64,000 nt of DNA from Symsagittifera roscoffensis (lineage: Eukaryota > Xenacoelomorpha > Acoela > Convolutidae), in contig NC_087067.1 in the NCBI RefSeq assembly GCF_963678635.1, positions 3,605,072 to 3,669,071 of the forward strand, written 5' to 3'. The notes below the pieces were generated by a model, which saw only the letters and a list, made by a program, of their open reading frames with translations, was not told the DNA's origin and did no database searches. Position 1 is the stretch's first letter. Each line of letters starts with the position of its first letter. The position numbers and the translations under genes were made by a program. Shown here one piece after another: positions 45,202 through 55,500 of this stretch.

Positions 45202-45390
45202 CATACTACGAAATGTCAAGCCAGGGGAGCAATATGCAGAAGCTGCGGAAAAAATGTAACATTCGCCCGGAAGTACATATCGACGGAAAATAAAGCTAAG
45301 CTATAAAAGCGAAATTTTATATCAAAAGCTCAATAAGACGAAGCTAACAACCAATCGAAACCGTGCTATTTCTGTCGAAAAAGATTTACA
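45202..45390 (+). pseudogene. Gag zinc-knuckle remainder joined to a repeated gag end
   Basis: Directly after the right target copy come codons that complete the interrupted gag knuckle (CRSCGKNV-type second finger) to about 45300. Then the gag end seen at 25530-25609 starts again (ISKAQ stop, CYFC). This shows a tandem copy of the target region. Confidence 0.6.
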
Positions 45391-45396
45391 CCCGAG

Positions 45397-45828
45397 AGTA
45401 GTAGAAGGGTGAGGGAGAGTGGGGGGGGGGGGGGGGGGTGCCTGGTGACCCCCATGTTTTAAGATAGGCTATAGAGTATCCGGTCACCGGGCTATGCATT
45501 AAGATAGGGAATAGATTTCCTATGTATTAAGATAGGGAATTCAGAACTCAATCTATTCCCTATTGAGTTCTGAATTACCTACAATGAATTTCTTAACATA
45601 GCGAAATCTACACATGGGAAATTCGGGCGCCAAAAATTTTTCTGAAACTTACCATCTGAAACCTCGTATCTTAATACATGGTAAACCTATTCCCTATCTT
45701 AATACATAGGAAATCTATTCCCTATCTTAATGCATAGCCTGGTGACCGGATACTCTATAGCCTATCTTAATACATGGGGGTCACCAGGCACCCCCCCCCC
45801 CCCCACTATCCCTCACCCTTCTACTACT
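45397..45828. repeat. Palindromic Maverick remnant: left and right termini fused
   Basis: About 200 bp of left terminus (starting AGTAGTAG, with a run of some 20 G) is joined, near 45550, to about 280 bp of right terminus (ending CTACTACT). CCCGAG flanks both sides (45391-45396 and 45829-45834). All internal genes are gone. It resembles a solo-terminus or MITE-like deletion derivative. Confidence 0.85.
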
Positions 45829-45940
45829 CCCGAGCATAAGACGAAATGTCAAGCCAGGGGAGCAATATGCAGAAGCTGCGGGAAAAATGTAACATTCGCC
45901 CGGAAGTACATATCGACGGAAAATAAAGCTAAGCTATAAA
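45829..45940 (+). pseudogene. Gag zinc-knuckle remainder, second copy
   Basis: The same coding piece as 45202-45300 with intact spacing EHKTKC, then CRSCGKNVTFARKY. It ends at a TAA after NKAKL. The first finger's CYFC lies on the other side of the insertion. Beyond 45940 similarity to the gag copies stops. Confidence 0.6.
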
Positions 45941-47493
45941 ACGACTGGCCAGCGTCTAAACTAAGCTCTACATGCTTTTCACCGTCTCTACCAAAGCCAG
46001 GTCTTTTGATGGTCTTTTCAACATCGGGTCGACAAAATGTTACTGTTCTCCGGCTTCGATCAGAACGCTCAAATTAACTTAATTACATGCAAAAGAGTGA
46101 GCTCATGGCTGGGTCTCAGTATCCCCAGGCCACGAGGTCACTCCCAAAAACAGGGCTACTACTTTCTATTATATTACTATTGTTTTTGTTCAGTAGATAA
46201 AAATCATCGTTTCCATCGAAGATGGATCAACCCTTTCCCCTAAGTCCTAGCTTCTCATCGTCGGAAAATGAATTTAGATGTTAAATAAATTCAATTCGGG
46301 ACATAATCGGGAAGCTAAAAGCTTATATAAAAGGATTTCAGTTCAAGTCCTGAGACCCTCCAGATTCCTGAATCCGGGGTAATATTACCCTTATCTTCTT
46401 TCCGGAAGGCTGTTTTTCTATCCTTCACCGTTGTTGTGAACGGCCTTGCAACGATTGTAGCGACAAAATCGTTGCAAGTCGGAGCGGTCTCTGCTAACTC
46501 TGCTGTTCGTTCAATTCTCGTTGTTGTTTTTTGTCGCGATTATCGTTGTTATCGCCGTCGCAACTTTCGTTGTTGTGTTTTATTTTGGATTTCTTCCAAA
46601 ATGGCCGATTTTGACGTTTCTCAAAAAAATGACGTCATCGTTCGAAAATTTAAAAATTTGAAATACCCGAATATTTTAGCCTTCACATTTTGACTAATCG
46701 TTCCAATAACACTGTTAATCCTTTAAAACTGCTAATTCGGAAGGCTAGCTACTAAAAATTCGAAATTGCCCAATCTGCATTTTCGTCCATTCTGGTCGAA
46801 TGTCACATACTCCCCGGACAGCCCGGTCAATGTCCCCATTGAATCTCGAAATTTTCGTAAAATTGGTACAGTGTCATCGAACAAAATTTACAAAATGCAC
46901 GAAATTACTCTTATCCACGTCATATCGATTCAGACTTTTAAATGGCATCATACTATGGCGTCTTTTAAATGACGTCTTTTAAATGACAGAATTTAATTGG
47001 CATCATACTACACTACTATAGCCTTCCAATTTCTTTCACTAATCTGCACTTTCGAGGAGGATATGTCTTAAGATAAAACATTTTTTCTGACTTCCAATGC
47101 CAACGCCCTGATTTTAAAACTTTTTCTCCTAGGTTTTAATAGGTGTTAGTTTGCAGGACAGTCCTGCCAACCAACAAGCTAAAATTATCCTACTATGCTT
47201 CTTCTTCCCTTCGGAAATTTTAGTTGTTGTTGGTCCTGAATATTAAAACTAAGGAGCTCTGTGGTTAGAAAGAACAATGAAACCATCTCCCTCTTCGAGA
47301 GATTACCCAAGCCTTTCATGTCACCACAAAGTGATCAGTTTTCCTAGTTGATTAAACACAATCATGCAGTCTAGAATATTTAAATATGCTCTTTACTGAA
47401 GCCTTTCTAAATAAATAAAAAGTGTCTCTAAAGACACTGACTAAACTCAAAGTACAATTTTATAAACGCAGCAAATTCTTTAATGTTCAAAAC
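45941..47493. other. Inter-element region; possible LTR-like sequence
   Basis: No gene supported. Contains TATATAAAAGG (46333), a CRE palindrome TGACGTCA (46630-46637), repeated CTTTTAAATGRC and GGCATCATACTA words (46935-47010), and on the minus strand a purine tract GAAGAGGGAGA followed by TGG (about 47286-47298). The purine tract could mark the 3' LTR start of the element at right. The matching 5' LTR would be outside the window, so this is unproven. Confidence 0.3.
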
Positions 47494-47709
47494 TCAACTA
47501 AAATGTTTTCTTTCAGTTTCAATTACAACTTGGTTGCTTAGTTTCTCACTTGGGTTTTTTGTCACACATATAAAACAATTCTGAGTTTTAACTTCTTCTC
47601 TTTCGTCACTTCTTTGTTTCCTCTTTTTTTCGTCGTTTAGAAGTTCTAAAACTTCTAAATTCTTCTGTTTTTCTTTCTTTTCGCATCTTGTTTTCCGGCC
47701 ATTTGTCAA
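47494..47709 (-). CDS. Basic C-terminal extension ORF
   Basis: 71 codons, rich in Lys, Glu and Arg (KTRCEKKEKQKN; DEKKRKQRSDEREE). It starts only with a TTG that overlaps the previous stop (TTGA), so it is likely a shifted continuation of the preceding ORF rather than a gene with its own start. Confidence 0.3.
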   Translation of the reverse strand: MTNGRKTRCEKKEKQKNLEVLELLNDEKKRKQRSDEREEVKTQNCFICVTKNPSEKLSNQVVIETERKHFS

Positions 47710-49025
47710 TGCTCCATCTCCTCCTCCTGCGACATTGACTCTGCACTTTCAGTTTCTGTGTCTTGCAACACATCGTTAGCTATTCTGACGCTATTGGAAG
47801 CAGTCCTCCAACACTTCTGTTCTTCTACCCTTTGTTTACAACAAGGTAGGGGATTCACGTTAGATTCTCTGTTCCTGCAAAAGCTGTTGTGGAGACACAA
47901 CGTCACGTTTCTCTCCAAATCTTCCTTCAACATCTCTTCTTTCTCCCTTCCATTACATTCACTTGTCCTGGAAATTCTCTTTACAGCGGTGGTCACTGCA
48001 TTCCGATGAGTCACGAAAGCTCCTGCCCCAATGTCCAGCTGATATACACTGTACACTCTGCCGTGCTTCGACATATGCTTCTTGGCATACTCGTACAACC
48101 ATGCAGTCATGTTGGCTCTAAACCATGGCATCAGTCGTCTTCTTGCCCATATCTTTTTCACTTCCATCGGAATGTTCAGAATCTTGCACGTTGTCTCAAA
48201 AAGATCTAAATCTTTTAGACAATTCAAATTCTGCAATTGTTTTCTCGTTGGCGCCTCCTGTCTATTGTTCTTCTTCACATGAGCTTCCAGCCATCGTATC
48301 GCCATCATAACTCCCACTATCACTATTGTTATAGGCCGTGATGAGTCTGGTAAACCCATGGAGAGCAGCTCTCCAGAGTCCCAGATCAACACCAGATTAC
48401 TACGTTCGGTGTACCACCATGTTTGCAGCAAGCAATGGCAAGGAAACTCGTCATGTGTCAACATGATGCTCCTCCAGTTACGCTTTTCTGAAGCTTCCAG
48501 TATTGGTTCCACTTCCATCATCACTCGGTGGACTTCATCATTCTCATCTACTGTGTTATAATCCGTAACGGTTGATCCTCTCTGTTTTTGTCTTTCAAAA
48601 TCACTGAAGTTCCCACTGACGTATCCCATGAACTTCCTTCCCAGTATCAATTCTAACTCCTCCCTAGTTCTCTCTGGAACTGCTGAGAAGATTTTGCACA
48701 GTAACTCATAAGATTTTTCTGACATTCTTGCTAGTCTTACACACTTTGGCACTGAGAAGGCTTGATCCACGATCGTTCTCGTACTCTTTACATCCACAGC
48801 TACAAAATGCACTGGGTATCTGCTCTTGCACATTGGAGCTAATGTCGATCCCACCAAATATCGCGCTCCCAATGGTCTGCGATAAGTTTCACTGTGTCTG
48901 ATGTTCATTTCCGCCTCGATCGCTTCCCTCCATTTTCCTATGTGTTTTTGCTCAGTCTGCAAAACTCCTGGTAACACTTCTACACTGATGGCCGTGACCA
49001 TCTCATGTTTCTGTTCTAGATTCAA
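47706..49025 (-). CDS. Unknown protein, in frame with the preceding ORF after TGA
   Basis: 439 open codons. The frame is the same as that of 49029-50597 and only a TGA separates them. The first ATG is at codon 9, so a separate start is possible but not required. Visible features include RKFMGYVSGNFSDFERQKQR, a hydrophobic ITIVIVGVMMAI segment that may be buried or membrane-associated, basic KKIWARRRLMPW, and an acidic/Ser tail (SAESMSQEEEMEH). No family recognised. Confidence 0.5.
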   Translation of the reverse strand: MNLEQKHEMVTAISVEVLPGVLQTEQKHIGKWREAIEAEMNIRHSETYRRPLGARYLVGSTLAPMCKSRYPVHFVAVDVKSTRTIVDQAFSVPKCVRLARMSEKSYELLCKIFSAVPERTREELELILGRKFMGYVSGNFSDFERQKQRGSTVTDYNTVDENDEVHRVMMEVEPILEASEKRNWRSIMLTHDEFPCHCLLQTWWYTERSNLVLIWDSGELLSMGLPDSSRPITIVIVGVMMAIRWLEAHVKKNNRQEAPTRKQLQNLNCLKDLDLFETTCKILNIPMEVKKIWARRRLMPWFRANMTAWLYEYAKKHMSKHGRVYSVYQLDIGAGAFVTHRNAVTTAVKRISRTSECNGREKEEMLKEDLERNVTLCLHNSFCRNRESNVNPLPCCKQRVEEQKCWRTASNSVRIANDVLQDTETESAESMSQEEEMEH

Positions 49026-49028
49026 TAG

Positions 49029-50597
49029 TCAATCTAAAGAACCAAACATACTGTAGAATTCTAGTGCAGTCACTAGATTCACCTCGCTTCCTCCATGACA
49101 ATCTGCAATCAACTCCATTTCCGTTCTTACTTTTTTCACAATGTTCCCAAACAATATTGTCAACTGCTTGTGTTGCTTCTCCAGGGTTTTCACGCAATCT
49201 AGGCCTCCACAAACGTGACCTTCCAGTCCACAGACTTCTGCCAGACAGCTACCAGGTTTAACCCAGTCTTCTGGTCCCCAGCCAGGCAACTCCATTTTGT
49301 CTTCCCCGTTGCTCTTAGAGGCTGTTGTCATCACATTATATATGATATTAAGATTACGCAGGTTACAGTCTGCATTTAGTTCCCTCTGTACATCTTGTGT
49401 TGCAAGTAGTATCGAATCATTGTTGGGACTAGGACACCACGATGGTCTCATCAGTTCCCACACTACCATCAAGCTCGTTCTCAGTAATTCATCTGAGAAT
49501 CCCAATCCAAACTCCACTCGTTTGTCGGATTCTGGCACGGAAGGTGCAGCCACCTTTTCTTCTAAGACTAGTTCCAGCTTGGTCTGCGGAATAGCAGCGC
49601 TTTTATTTGTTGCAATTCTCGACGTCCACAACCTCAGCAACACTGCTTGCTCGTAATCAAAGAAGTAATCGCGTATGTCTTCACTGAGAAACGGGTTGTA
49701 CGCTATCCCTATGACTCCGGACACGTAACTGTTTGACTTCTTTCTGATCGGTCCACAGTATTCATTGGATTTCGGCAGTGCTCCCATAAATTCCTTAGTG
49801 AGCCTCAGCTCCTTGTTTGAGAATCTCCTGATTTCGTCTATTTTCCTCATGGGTTCTAGTTCCACGGGCTCTTTCATGTTCACCTTCATTGGTTTGCTTT
49901 GATGTATATTCAGCAGTGCTAGCAAGAGTAGGACTCTCACTCGTTCATCGCCCTCTCTCAGCATCTTGACACAAGTATTCAATGCTGGCACTGAAAATTG
50001 CTCTATCATGAATCGGATGAAACAGAGAGCGTCTCTCCGCCTCGCGCACGCTACTGCTGCTCCCTCTTGGGTTATCAGATCCCTCATGCTCGTCATCAGG
50101 AAGAACTTTTCTTCTTTCGATCTTTTTCTTTCTTCTGAATCATATTCCCCGCGAGTCAGTGCGATCATGCACCAGGCGAACCTCAGTTGTAGTTCAGTCC
50201 TCACGTAGGGTACTGCTATCAGAGCGTGTATCCTCGGCGTAGTCCTCATCTCTTCTTCAAAGTACCGTAACACTACAGCTTTCCATGGAAGGCTCACCAA
50301 TTGCTCGATCGTTTCTGCCTGCATCTCAGACGACGCTAGAGTCCCGTATGCTTTCTGCTTGAGGGTGGTGCCTTGCATTATTGTCTCCAGATAACCTTCC
50401 ATGGCACTCTTGTATTCCAGAGCCATTAAGTGTCCTCTGGCCGAGTTTCTGTACTCCAACATCTCCATGTATCCACCGGCGGGTTCTTCTATTGATACAG
50501 TCTCCGACAGTGTCAGTCGGTTGTATTCTACTGGTATTAGTTGTCCTGCGACATTTCCCTTTCCGTGATTCATGGGAGATGGCTTAAAGTCTTTCAT
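49029..50597 (-). CDS. Unknown helical protein ending at a TGA-CTA stop
   Basis: 522 codons from the ATG; the frame is open upstream without ATG into the end of the 200-codon ORF (about 50765), and that stretch looks coding. Leu-rich helical segments (RVRVLLLLALLNIHQ, LRTSLMVVWELM) dominate. The stop context is TGA CTA, a known leaky context, and the frame continues for 440 further codons. This is either stop readthrough or a nonsense mutation. No family recognised. Confidence 0.55.
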   Translation of the reverse strand: MKDFKPSPMNHGKGNVAGQLIPVEYNRLTLSETVSIEEPAGGYMEMLEYRNSARGHLMALEYKSAMEGYLETIMQGTTLKQKAYGTLASSEMQAETIEQLVSLPWKAVVLRYFEEEMRTTPRIHALIAVPYVRTELQLRFAWCMIALTRGEYDSEERKRSKEEKFFLMTSMRDLITQEGAAVACARRRDALCFIRFMIEQFSVPALNTCVKMLREGDERVRVLLLLALLNIHQSKPMKVNMKEPVELEPMRKIDEIRRFSNKELRLTKEFMGALPKSNEYCGPIRKKSNSYVSGVIGIAYNPFLSEDIRDYFFDYEQAVLLRLWTSRIATNKSAAIPQTKLELVLEEKVAAPSVPESDKRVEFGLGFSDELLRTSLMVVWELMRPSWCPSPNNDSILLATQDVQRELNADCNLRNLNIIYNVMTTASKSNGEDKMELPGWGPEDWVKPGSCLAEVCGLEGHVCGGLDCVKTLEKQHKQLTILFGNIVKKVRTEMELIADCHGGSEVNLVTALEFYSMFGSLD

Positions 50598-50754
50598 TGT
50601 GCTCTCTCCACATTGGCTGAGTATTTCCTTTCTGAGGTTGCTCTAGTCAGAGTGCGATCACTCCTTTTGGGTTTATAACCTGTTGATTTTATTCCTGCCA
50701 TCGCTATATCAGTCAACATTTTATCTGTGCCAGGCAATCGATCATCACCTTCAA

Positions 50755-51357
50755 TCAATCCATGACTTCTCCGACTCGTTTCCTTTTCGCTGAGTTGACA
50801 GCTTTTATCGAGATTTCAGAATCCACCTTAGTCTTTCCCGCTCTCCTTGGTATCACTTTGCTGCCTAGTTTCATCTTCATCTCATTGATCTTATCAATCA
50901 CCAATTTCGATCGCATCGTTCCTTTCCTGGTTCTCGACAGATATACCACTTCTCCTTTATCCTCTTGCGGTGTCATCTTGATAGGAGAGTTTGCTTCACT
51001 TTCGTCAGTGGCTGAGTCGATCAGCAACTCACTCAATCTCCCTTCACACTCATCGAGTTTGTCAAGGACTTCCCGCATCAGTGGTCGGTTGAGACCTACT
51101 TTCAAATTGGACTGGGTTCCGTAGCTCTGAACTACTGTCCAGTCTTCTTCCATGAAGGCCACTCTGTCCAATCTACATCCCGTCCTATTTTCATGGTCTC
51201 GGTGATGTACCTCCCACTCTTCTTCGGGTAATGTTCTCAAGAAGGGTACTCTGGCAGCGCCTTCTATCCTTTTTCTCCTTAGTGATTCCATGAGGAGTCT
51301 TTGTTCATTGTTTTTAGAATTGCCCGGAGAGCTGCTTTCCGGCAATTTCCGGTTCAT
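50755..51357 (-). CDS. Charged linker protein segment
   Basis: 200 codons, hydrophilic, with basic clusters at both ends (RRKRIEG; SAKRKRVGE). Its ATG overlaps the stop of the small upstream ORF (ATGA), but the frame is also open upstream with coding-like content, which fits a one-base shift inside one long gene. Its end overlaps the upstream extension of the 522-codon ORF. Confidence 0.45.
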   Translation of the reverse strand: MNRKLPESSSPGNSKNNEQRLLMESLRRKRIEGAARVPFLRTLPEEEWEVHHRDHENRTGCRLDRVAFMEEDWTVVQSYGTQSNLKVGLNRPLMREVLDKLDECEGRLSELLIDSATDESEANSPIKMTPQEDKGEVVYLSRTRKGTMRSKLVIDKINEMKMKLGSKVIPRRAGKTKVDSEISIKAVNSAKRKRVGEVMD

Positions 51358-51533
51358 TTCCGCAAAAGCTGACGGAGGCTCCAGTGTCGGGTATCTTCGT
51401 TTGTTGGTTCAGTCGCTTGTAACGTATCCGCGTTGTTTTCAAAGTCACTGAGGAAATTGAAATCCAAGCTGGATACTCCTCCTGTCGATGCCTTGTTGTC
51501 TTCCTTCTCAACTTGATCGGGATCCTCTTGCAT
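51354..51533 (-). CDS. Small acidic ORF bridging two larger ones
   Basis: 59 codons (MQEDPDQVEKEDNK; FLSDFENNADTL). Its frame is open upstream into the 334-codon ORF as far as a GGGG run near 51563, where coding sense appears to switch. It overlaps the previous ORF by 26 bases and ends in ATGA with the next. Probably a piece of the long polyprotein. Confidence 0.4.
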   Translation of the reverse strand: MQEDPDQVEKEDNKASTGGVSSLDFNFLSDFENNADTLQATEPTNEDTRHWSLRQLLRK

Positions 51534-52512
51534 AGGTTCTTGAGGGTCCTTGCTTTTCAGTCTTGGCCCCTTCCGGAAATTTTGGTATGATTAGCCTGCC
51601 GGCTGATTTATCTTCCACTTCTCCATGGACCACTTTGATTTCCTCATAGCCGAAGGGTGCCAGGAAGGTTCTCGTCTGCAGCGTTCCTCCCACTGTTAAC
51701 TCCTGTTTCACACTAGTCAAAATCAGGTAGGCGTCAGGTAATTCAGCTCTGCCTCTCATTCTCATAGGCGCCAAATTCAGTTCTGCCCATTCCGTGTCAA
51801 ATGCTCCAGGCTTCGGAGTCGCGGCATTGCTTATTCGCCTTCTCGTCGCTTGATCCGTGTAAGCAAATCGCGTGTACTGTAACACTGCGGCATTGCTACC
51901 CACAAAACACGGATCCATCATTTCCGCGAATTTCGCTACGCTCCTTTCATTGGTCTCAAACGCTCTAAATCTAGGAGTTTGTACTACGGAGACTGCTCCG
52001 AGCAACATCCTTCTTGTCAGAGGGAATTCAGGGTTTTCCTCTCGCAGCTTCTCGTAATCACCCCAGTCTTTCGTCTCTTCTCTCACCTTGTGGTATGCCG
52101 CAGTGAGACGAGGAATCCTGGTGATCTCAAGATTTGTCTTGTCGTAGGGACTTAGATTCCAGAGCTTCGGAAATACACCAATATGCCCTCTCTCTACTTC
52201 TCCCATACGATCACGGAAGCGATCGTCAAAGTTGACGACCGTCTTTTCTGGCTCTGCGATTTTTCCAAACAACAGATCTTGGCTCATGAGTTCTTGCAAA
52301 ACATGCTGCTCGCACCAGTTCAGTACACTCCCGTCCACTGCTGATATGAGGTTCAGGTGCAGCACCGACCTCCTGTACGCTTCCACCTTAACATCAGGGA
52401 ACGCAAACGTGACTGCTGGTCCATAGATCACTGTCACAAACTCCGTGGCTCCTCTTATAAACGCTAAGGGATCGGTCCTCATAGCTAAGCTTAGATCAGT
52501 TAGTAGGGGCAT
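51508..52512 (-). CDS. Unknown protein following the SGNH ORF
   Basis: 334 codons; ATG overlaps the last 13 bases of the 1212-codon ORF. Mixed alpha/beta composition (FVTVIYGPAVTFAFPDVKV; DAYLILTSVKQELTVGG; TFLAPFGYEEIKVVHGEV). No family recognised. The C-terminal ~18 codons after the G-run at about 51563 probably read the wrong frame. Confidence 0.5.
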   Translation of the reverse strand: MPLLTDLSLAMRTDPLAFIRGATEFVTVIYGPAVTFAFPDVKVEAYRRSVLHLNLISAVDGSVLNWCEQHVLQELMSQDLLFGKIAEPEKTVVNFDDRFRDRMGEVERGHIGVFPKLWNLSPYDKTNLEITRIPRLTAAYHKVREETKDWGDYEKLREENPEFPLTRRMLLGAVSVVQTPRFRAFETNERSVAKFAEMMDPCFVGSNAAVLQYTRFAYTDQATRRRISNAATPKPGAFDTEWAELNLAPMRMRGRAELPDAYLILTSVKQELTVGGTLQTRTFLAPFGYEEIKVVHGEVEDKSAGRLIIPKFPEGAKTEKQGPSRTYARGSRSS

Positions 52513-55500
52513 GCCCCAACATGTTGTCTCACGTCCTCCTCCTTTTCAATCGTCTCATCCTCTCCTGTTCCAAAGCGATTCTGCTGTAGGAGATACTGGA
52601 TAAGAGTATGTCTCAGATCTCTTGTTTTATTCCACGAATCCGTGGCTTTCTTCACATCGAATCTCCTCACATTCTCTCTCATCTGCTCTGGGTAACGTGT
52701 CAGGTTCATCAGTCCTCCCAAGTTTCCATGTGTTATTGCAATCAATGTTAGAAGTCCATCTAACCGCAATTTCTGCACTCCTTCGGTGAGCAGTACCACC
52801 GGTCTTTTCACGAAATTTTCTACTACAAACGTCACGAACAAGGCTAATAGTTCAACGATTGATACTTCCACTACTGCTTGGAGGAATTCTTTTATCAAGT
52901 ATCGAGAGAGTTTTGGGTAGACTTTTGCCAAGGAGGACGCGGTCCATCCGGCTCCCAGCCATTCCAGTATGCTATCAGTCCGTTCAAAGCCTTCTTCTCC
53001 CTTCACCTTCTGAGCCCAGAAAGTTTCCAGGGTAACTTGACACACTCTGTTTACAAACTCGGCTGCCTTCCCCTCGGCATTTTCGGCCAGGTTCACCTCC
53101 CTCACAAGGTAGGCATGGATCTTCCTGATCATCACTGGGCCTTGCTCAAAAGCATCCGCACCCAATGCCACTACTCGAGGAGTTAGGTGTAGCCACTGGT
53201 TAGCTTCTGGCTTGGTTCTCAAAAACATCGCTTCCAAGTGAGCTCTGGTATCCTTGGAGTTTTTTCTTCTCACTCCTTCCTCCTTTATGTCCATTCCTCG
53301 AGACCATAAGTCATTCGACATCGCCACAATTACTCGATGGTCGTCATCTATTCCTGGCTTCAACTTGAGCTGTCTACTGAAGTTGGACAGTTCCAACCCC
53401 AGCACCTCGTCCAACACTAGCATATGTAGTGAGTGGTCCTTGAATCCTCTCATTGCATTCGAGATATCCAACAGCACCGCCGGTAGTTCGGCCCTGAGTG
53501 GTCTCAGGTTCTCCATTTCGATCTCGCGATTTGGGGCCGATATGATCACATCATATTTCCCTTCCGAGATCAAGGTGACAATTGCATACACGAACTTTAG
53601 TCCATCCGGGAGACGTGCATACCCCGGAGACAGCGCGAACACGGCTCTCGGTGTCATCTTGGTGAAGGAGCCTTCTTTCAGGGTATCCACTACTTCACCC
53701 ATCGACTCGAGGATATCTTTTATCGCTGGCCACACAGCGGCTTCGGCTGTCGTAGGCTCTCTGAGTCTGCTCAGGAAACCCCTAATGTGTAAATGGTCAT
53801 TGATGCCAGCAAACACAATTGTGATAGGGTTCATCTCTGTCTGTCTTTGTACCCTGATCGCCATTGACACGGATTGCATTAGGTCCATATCGACCGCTGC
53901 CATTATTATAACATCCGGCCAAAACAGAGATTTAGAAGTGTGTACGAAGTCTGAATTCGCTACTATCTTAATCTTGGCCTTCCAAATTTGTGCCTTGTCG
54001 TACGCGGCAAAGATGGTCTCATCTTTCTTTATCGCTTGCAACCCGCCGTATCTTTGGACATCACCTTCCTGATTCACTTGTTTCGGGTATACTCTTTCTT
54101 TCACATGACCTGGGGGTGTTTTCAGCTGCCAGAACATCTTCACATGTTGTCCAATCGGCGCCCACGTTATCAGAAATCTTCCAGGTCTCTCTTTTGGATT
54201 TCCTTCATCGTGATTCAGCTTCACGTCTTGTAACGGTTTTGCATTCACTGGGCCCATTGTGTTATTAGAGGGCAGTCCCTCTAGATCAGCAAACATCAAG
54301 GCCGTCGTGGAGCTGATTTTTAGGCCAGCAGCTATCAACCAATCTACGCCTGTTATCGAGTACAGTCCGCTGACCGATAACCTTAATCCGTTCAGCATCC
54401 TCATGGCATCCGCTGCGAAGCTCACCGTCTGAAGGTTCAGTTTCATCAGGTCATCCTTGTATATGTGCCAGGGAGAAGGTATTGGCCTCGACCACATCAG
54501 AGAGCTCCTGTTTGGACGTCGCTCCTCTCGACTGGTGCTCGTCGTCTCAGATCTCGTATCCCATCTAGAGGTGTTGGTCGTTTCCGCTGTCGAGTTGACA
54601 GGCCCTAGTCTTCGTCTAGGATTGATCGTTCTTCTCAAAGGCGCTTCCCCCAATCGATCTCGTACATCCGTTCTGTGCCCGGGTTCGCTGGAGCTCTGCG
54701 GCCTATAGATGGTCACGGCTCGGACCACTCCCAAGCGTGTTTCCAGGTTAGGAGGCACACAGGTGCTTATTGTCGGTTCGTTTGATGCTCCCTCTGCCTT
54801 CAGCATTCCCGTGTCAAAGAGTTCTACTTCCAATTCATCCAATCGCTCTTGGAAGACTCTGTTCAACCAAGCCTTTCCTTCTATGCTATCAAAGTGGATG
54901 CCGTGAGTAGTAAGCTTGGCCTGACCCATAGCCCTCAGCTCATGTTCGATGTTCATAAGTATCATCCTTCCGGCATTCCGACTTGCAAGATTCCTTAGGA
55001 TGTTGTTCCACTTGATTACTCCTTCGTTGTGCCTTCTTCCTGCTGCAGTCAATGTCCTCGTGTTCATTGGCACAGTGCAAACGGTCAGTACCGCGCAGTT
55101 AAACTTCTGCCAGAGGGTAGTAAACAAGCACACCATCATTGATTCCCATAGTGCTTCTTCCTCATCCGAGCTTCTCGAGATGTTATTTGTCCCAACCAGG
55201 ATCATCACATTAGGGATTCTCCCTGGGTTCATCAACTCCCCCATTCGAAATAACTGGGCTATCGTCGCGCCTCCGAAAGCCATCACCGGGGTGATCCAGG
55301 AGGTCCTCAAGTTTGAGAGCACTCTGACCAAGCTGTCTCCCAGTATCAGATGTGATGTCCCCAGTGGCGGTTGCTGCGGGTTTACTGCCGGGCTCCAGGT
55401 CGCTCGATTGAAGCAAGCACTCGGATCCGCCTCCGGAACTCCTGTGAAGTTATACTTCAACTGATTATTCTTTTGTACATCTATTACCCGGGACACTTTC

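Noticed and set aside
46325-46375. tRNA-like GTTCAAGTCCT segment
   Set aside because: No matching acceptor or anticodon stems could be found around it.
47205-47225. Purine tract GAAGGGAAGAAGAAG as polypurine tract
   Set aside because: It is not followed by TG, and a better candidate lies at about 47286-47298; neither can be proven without the other LTR.
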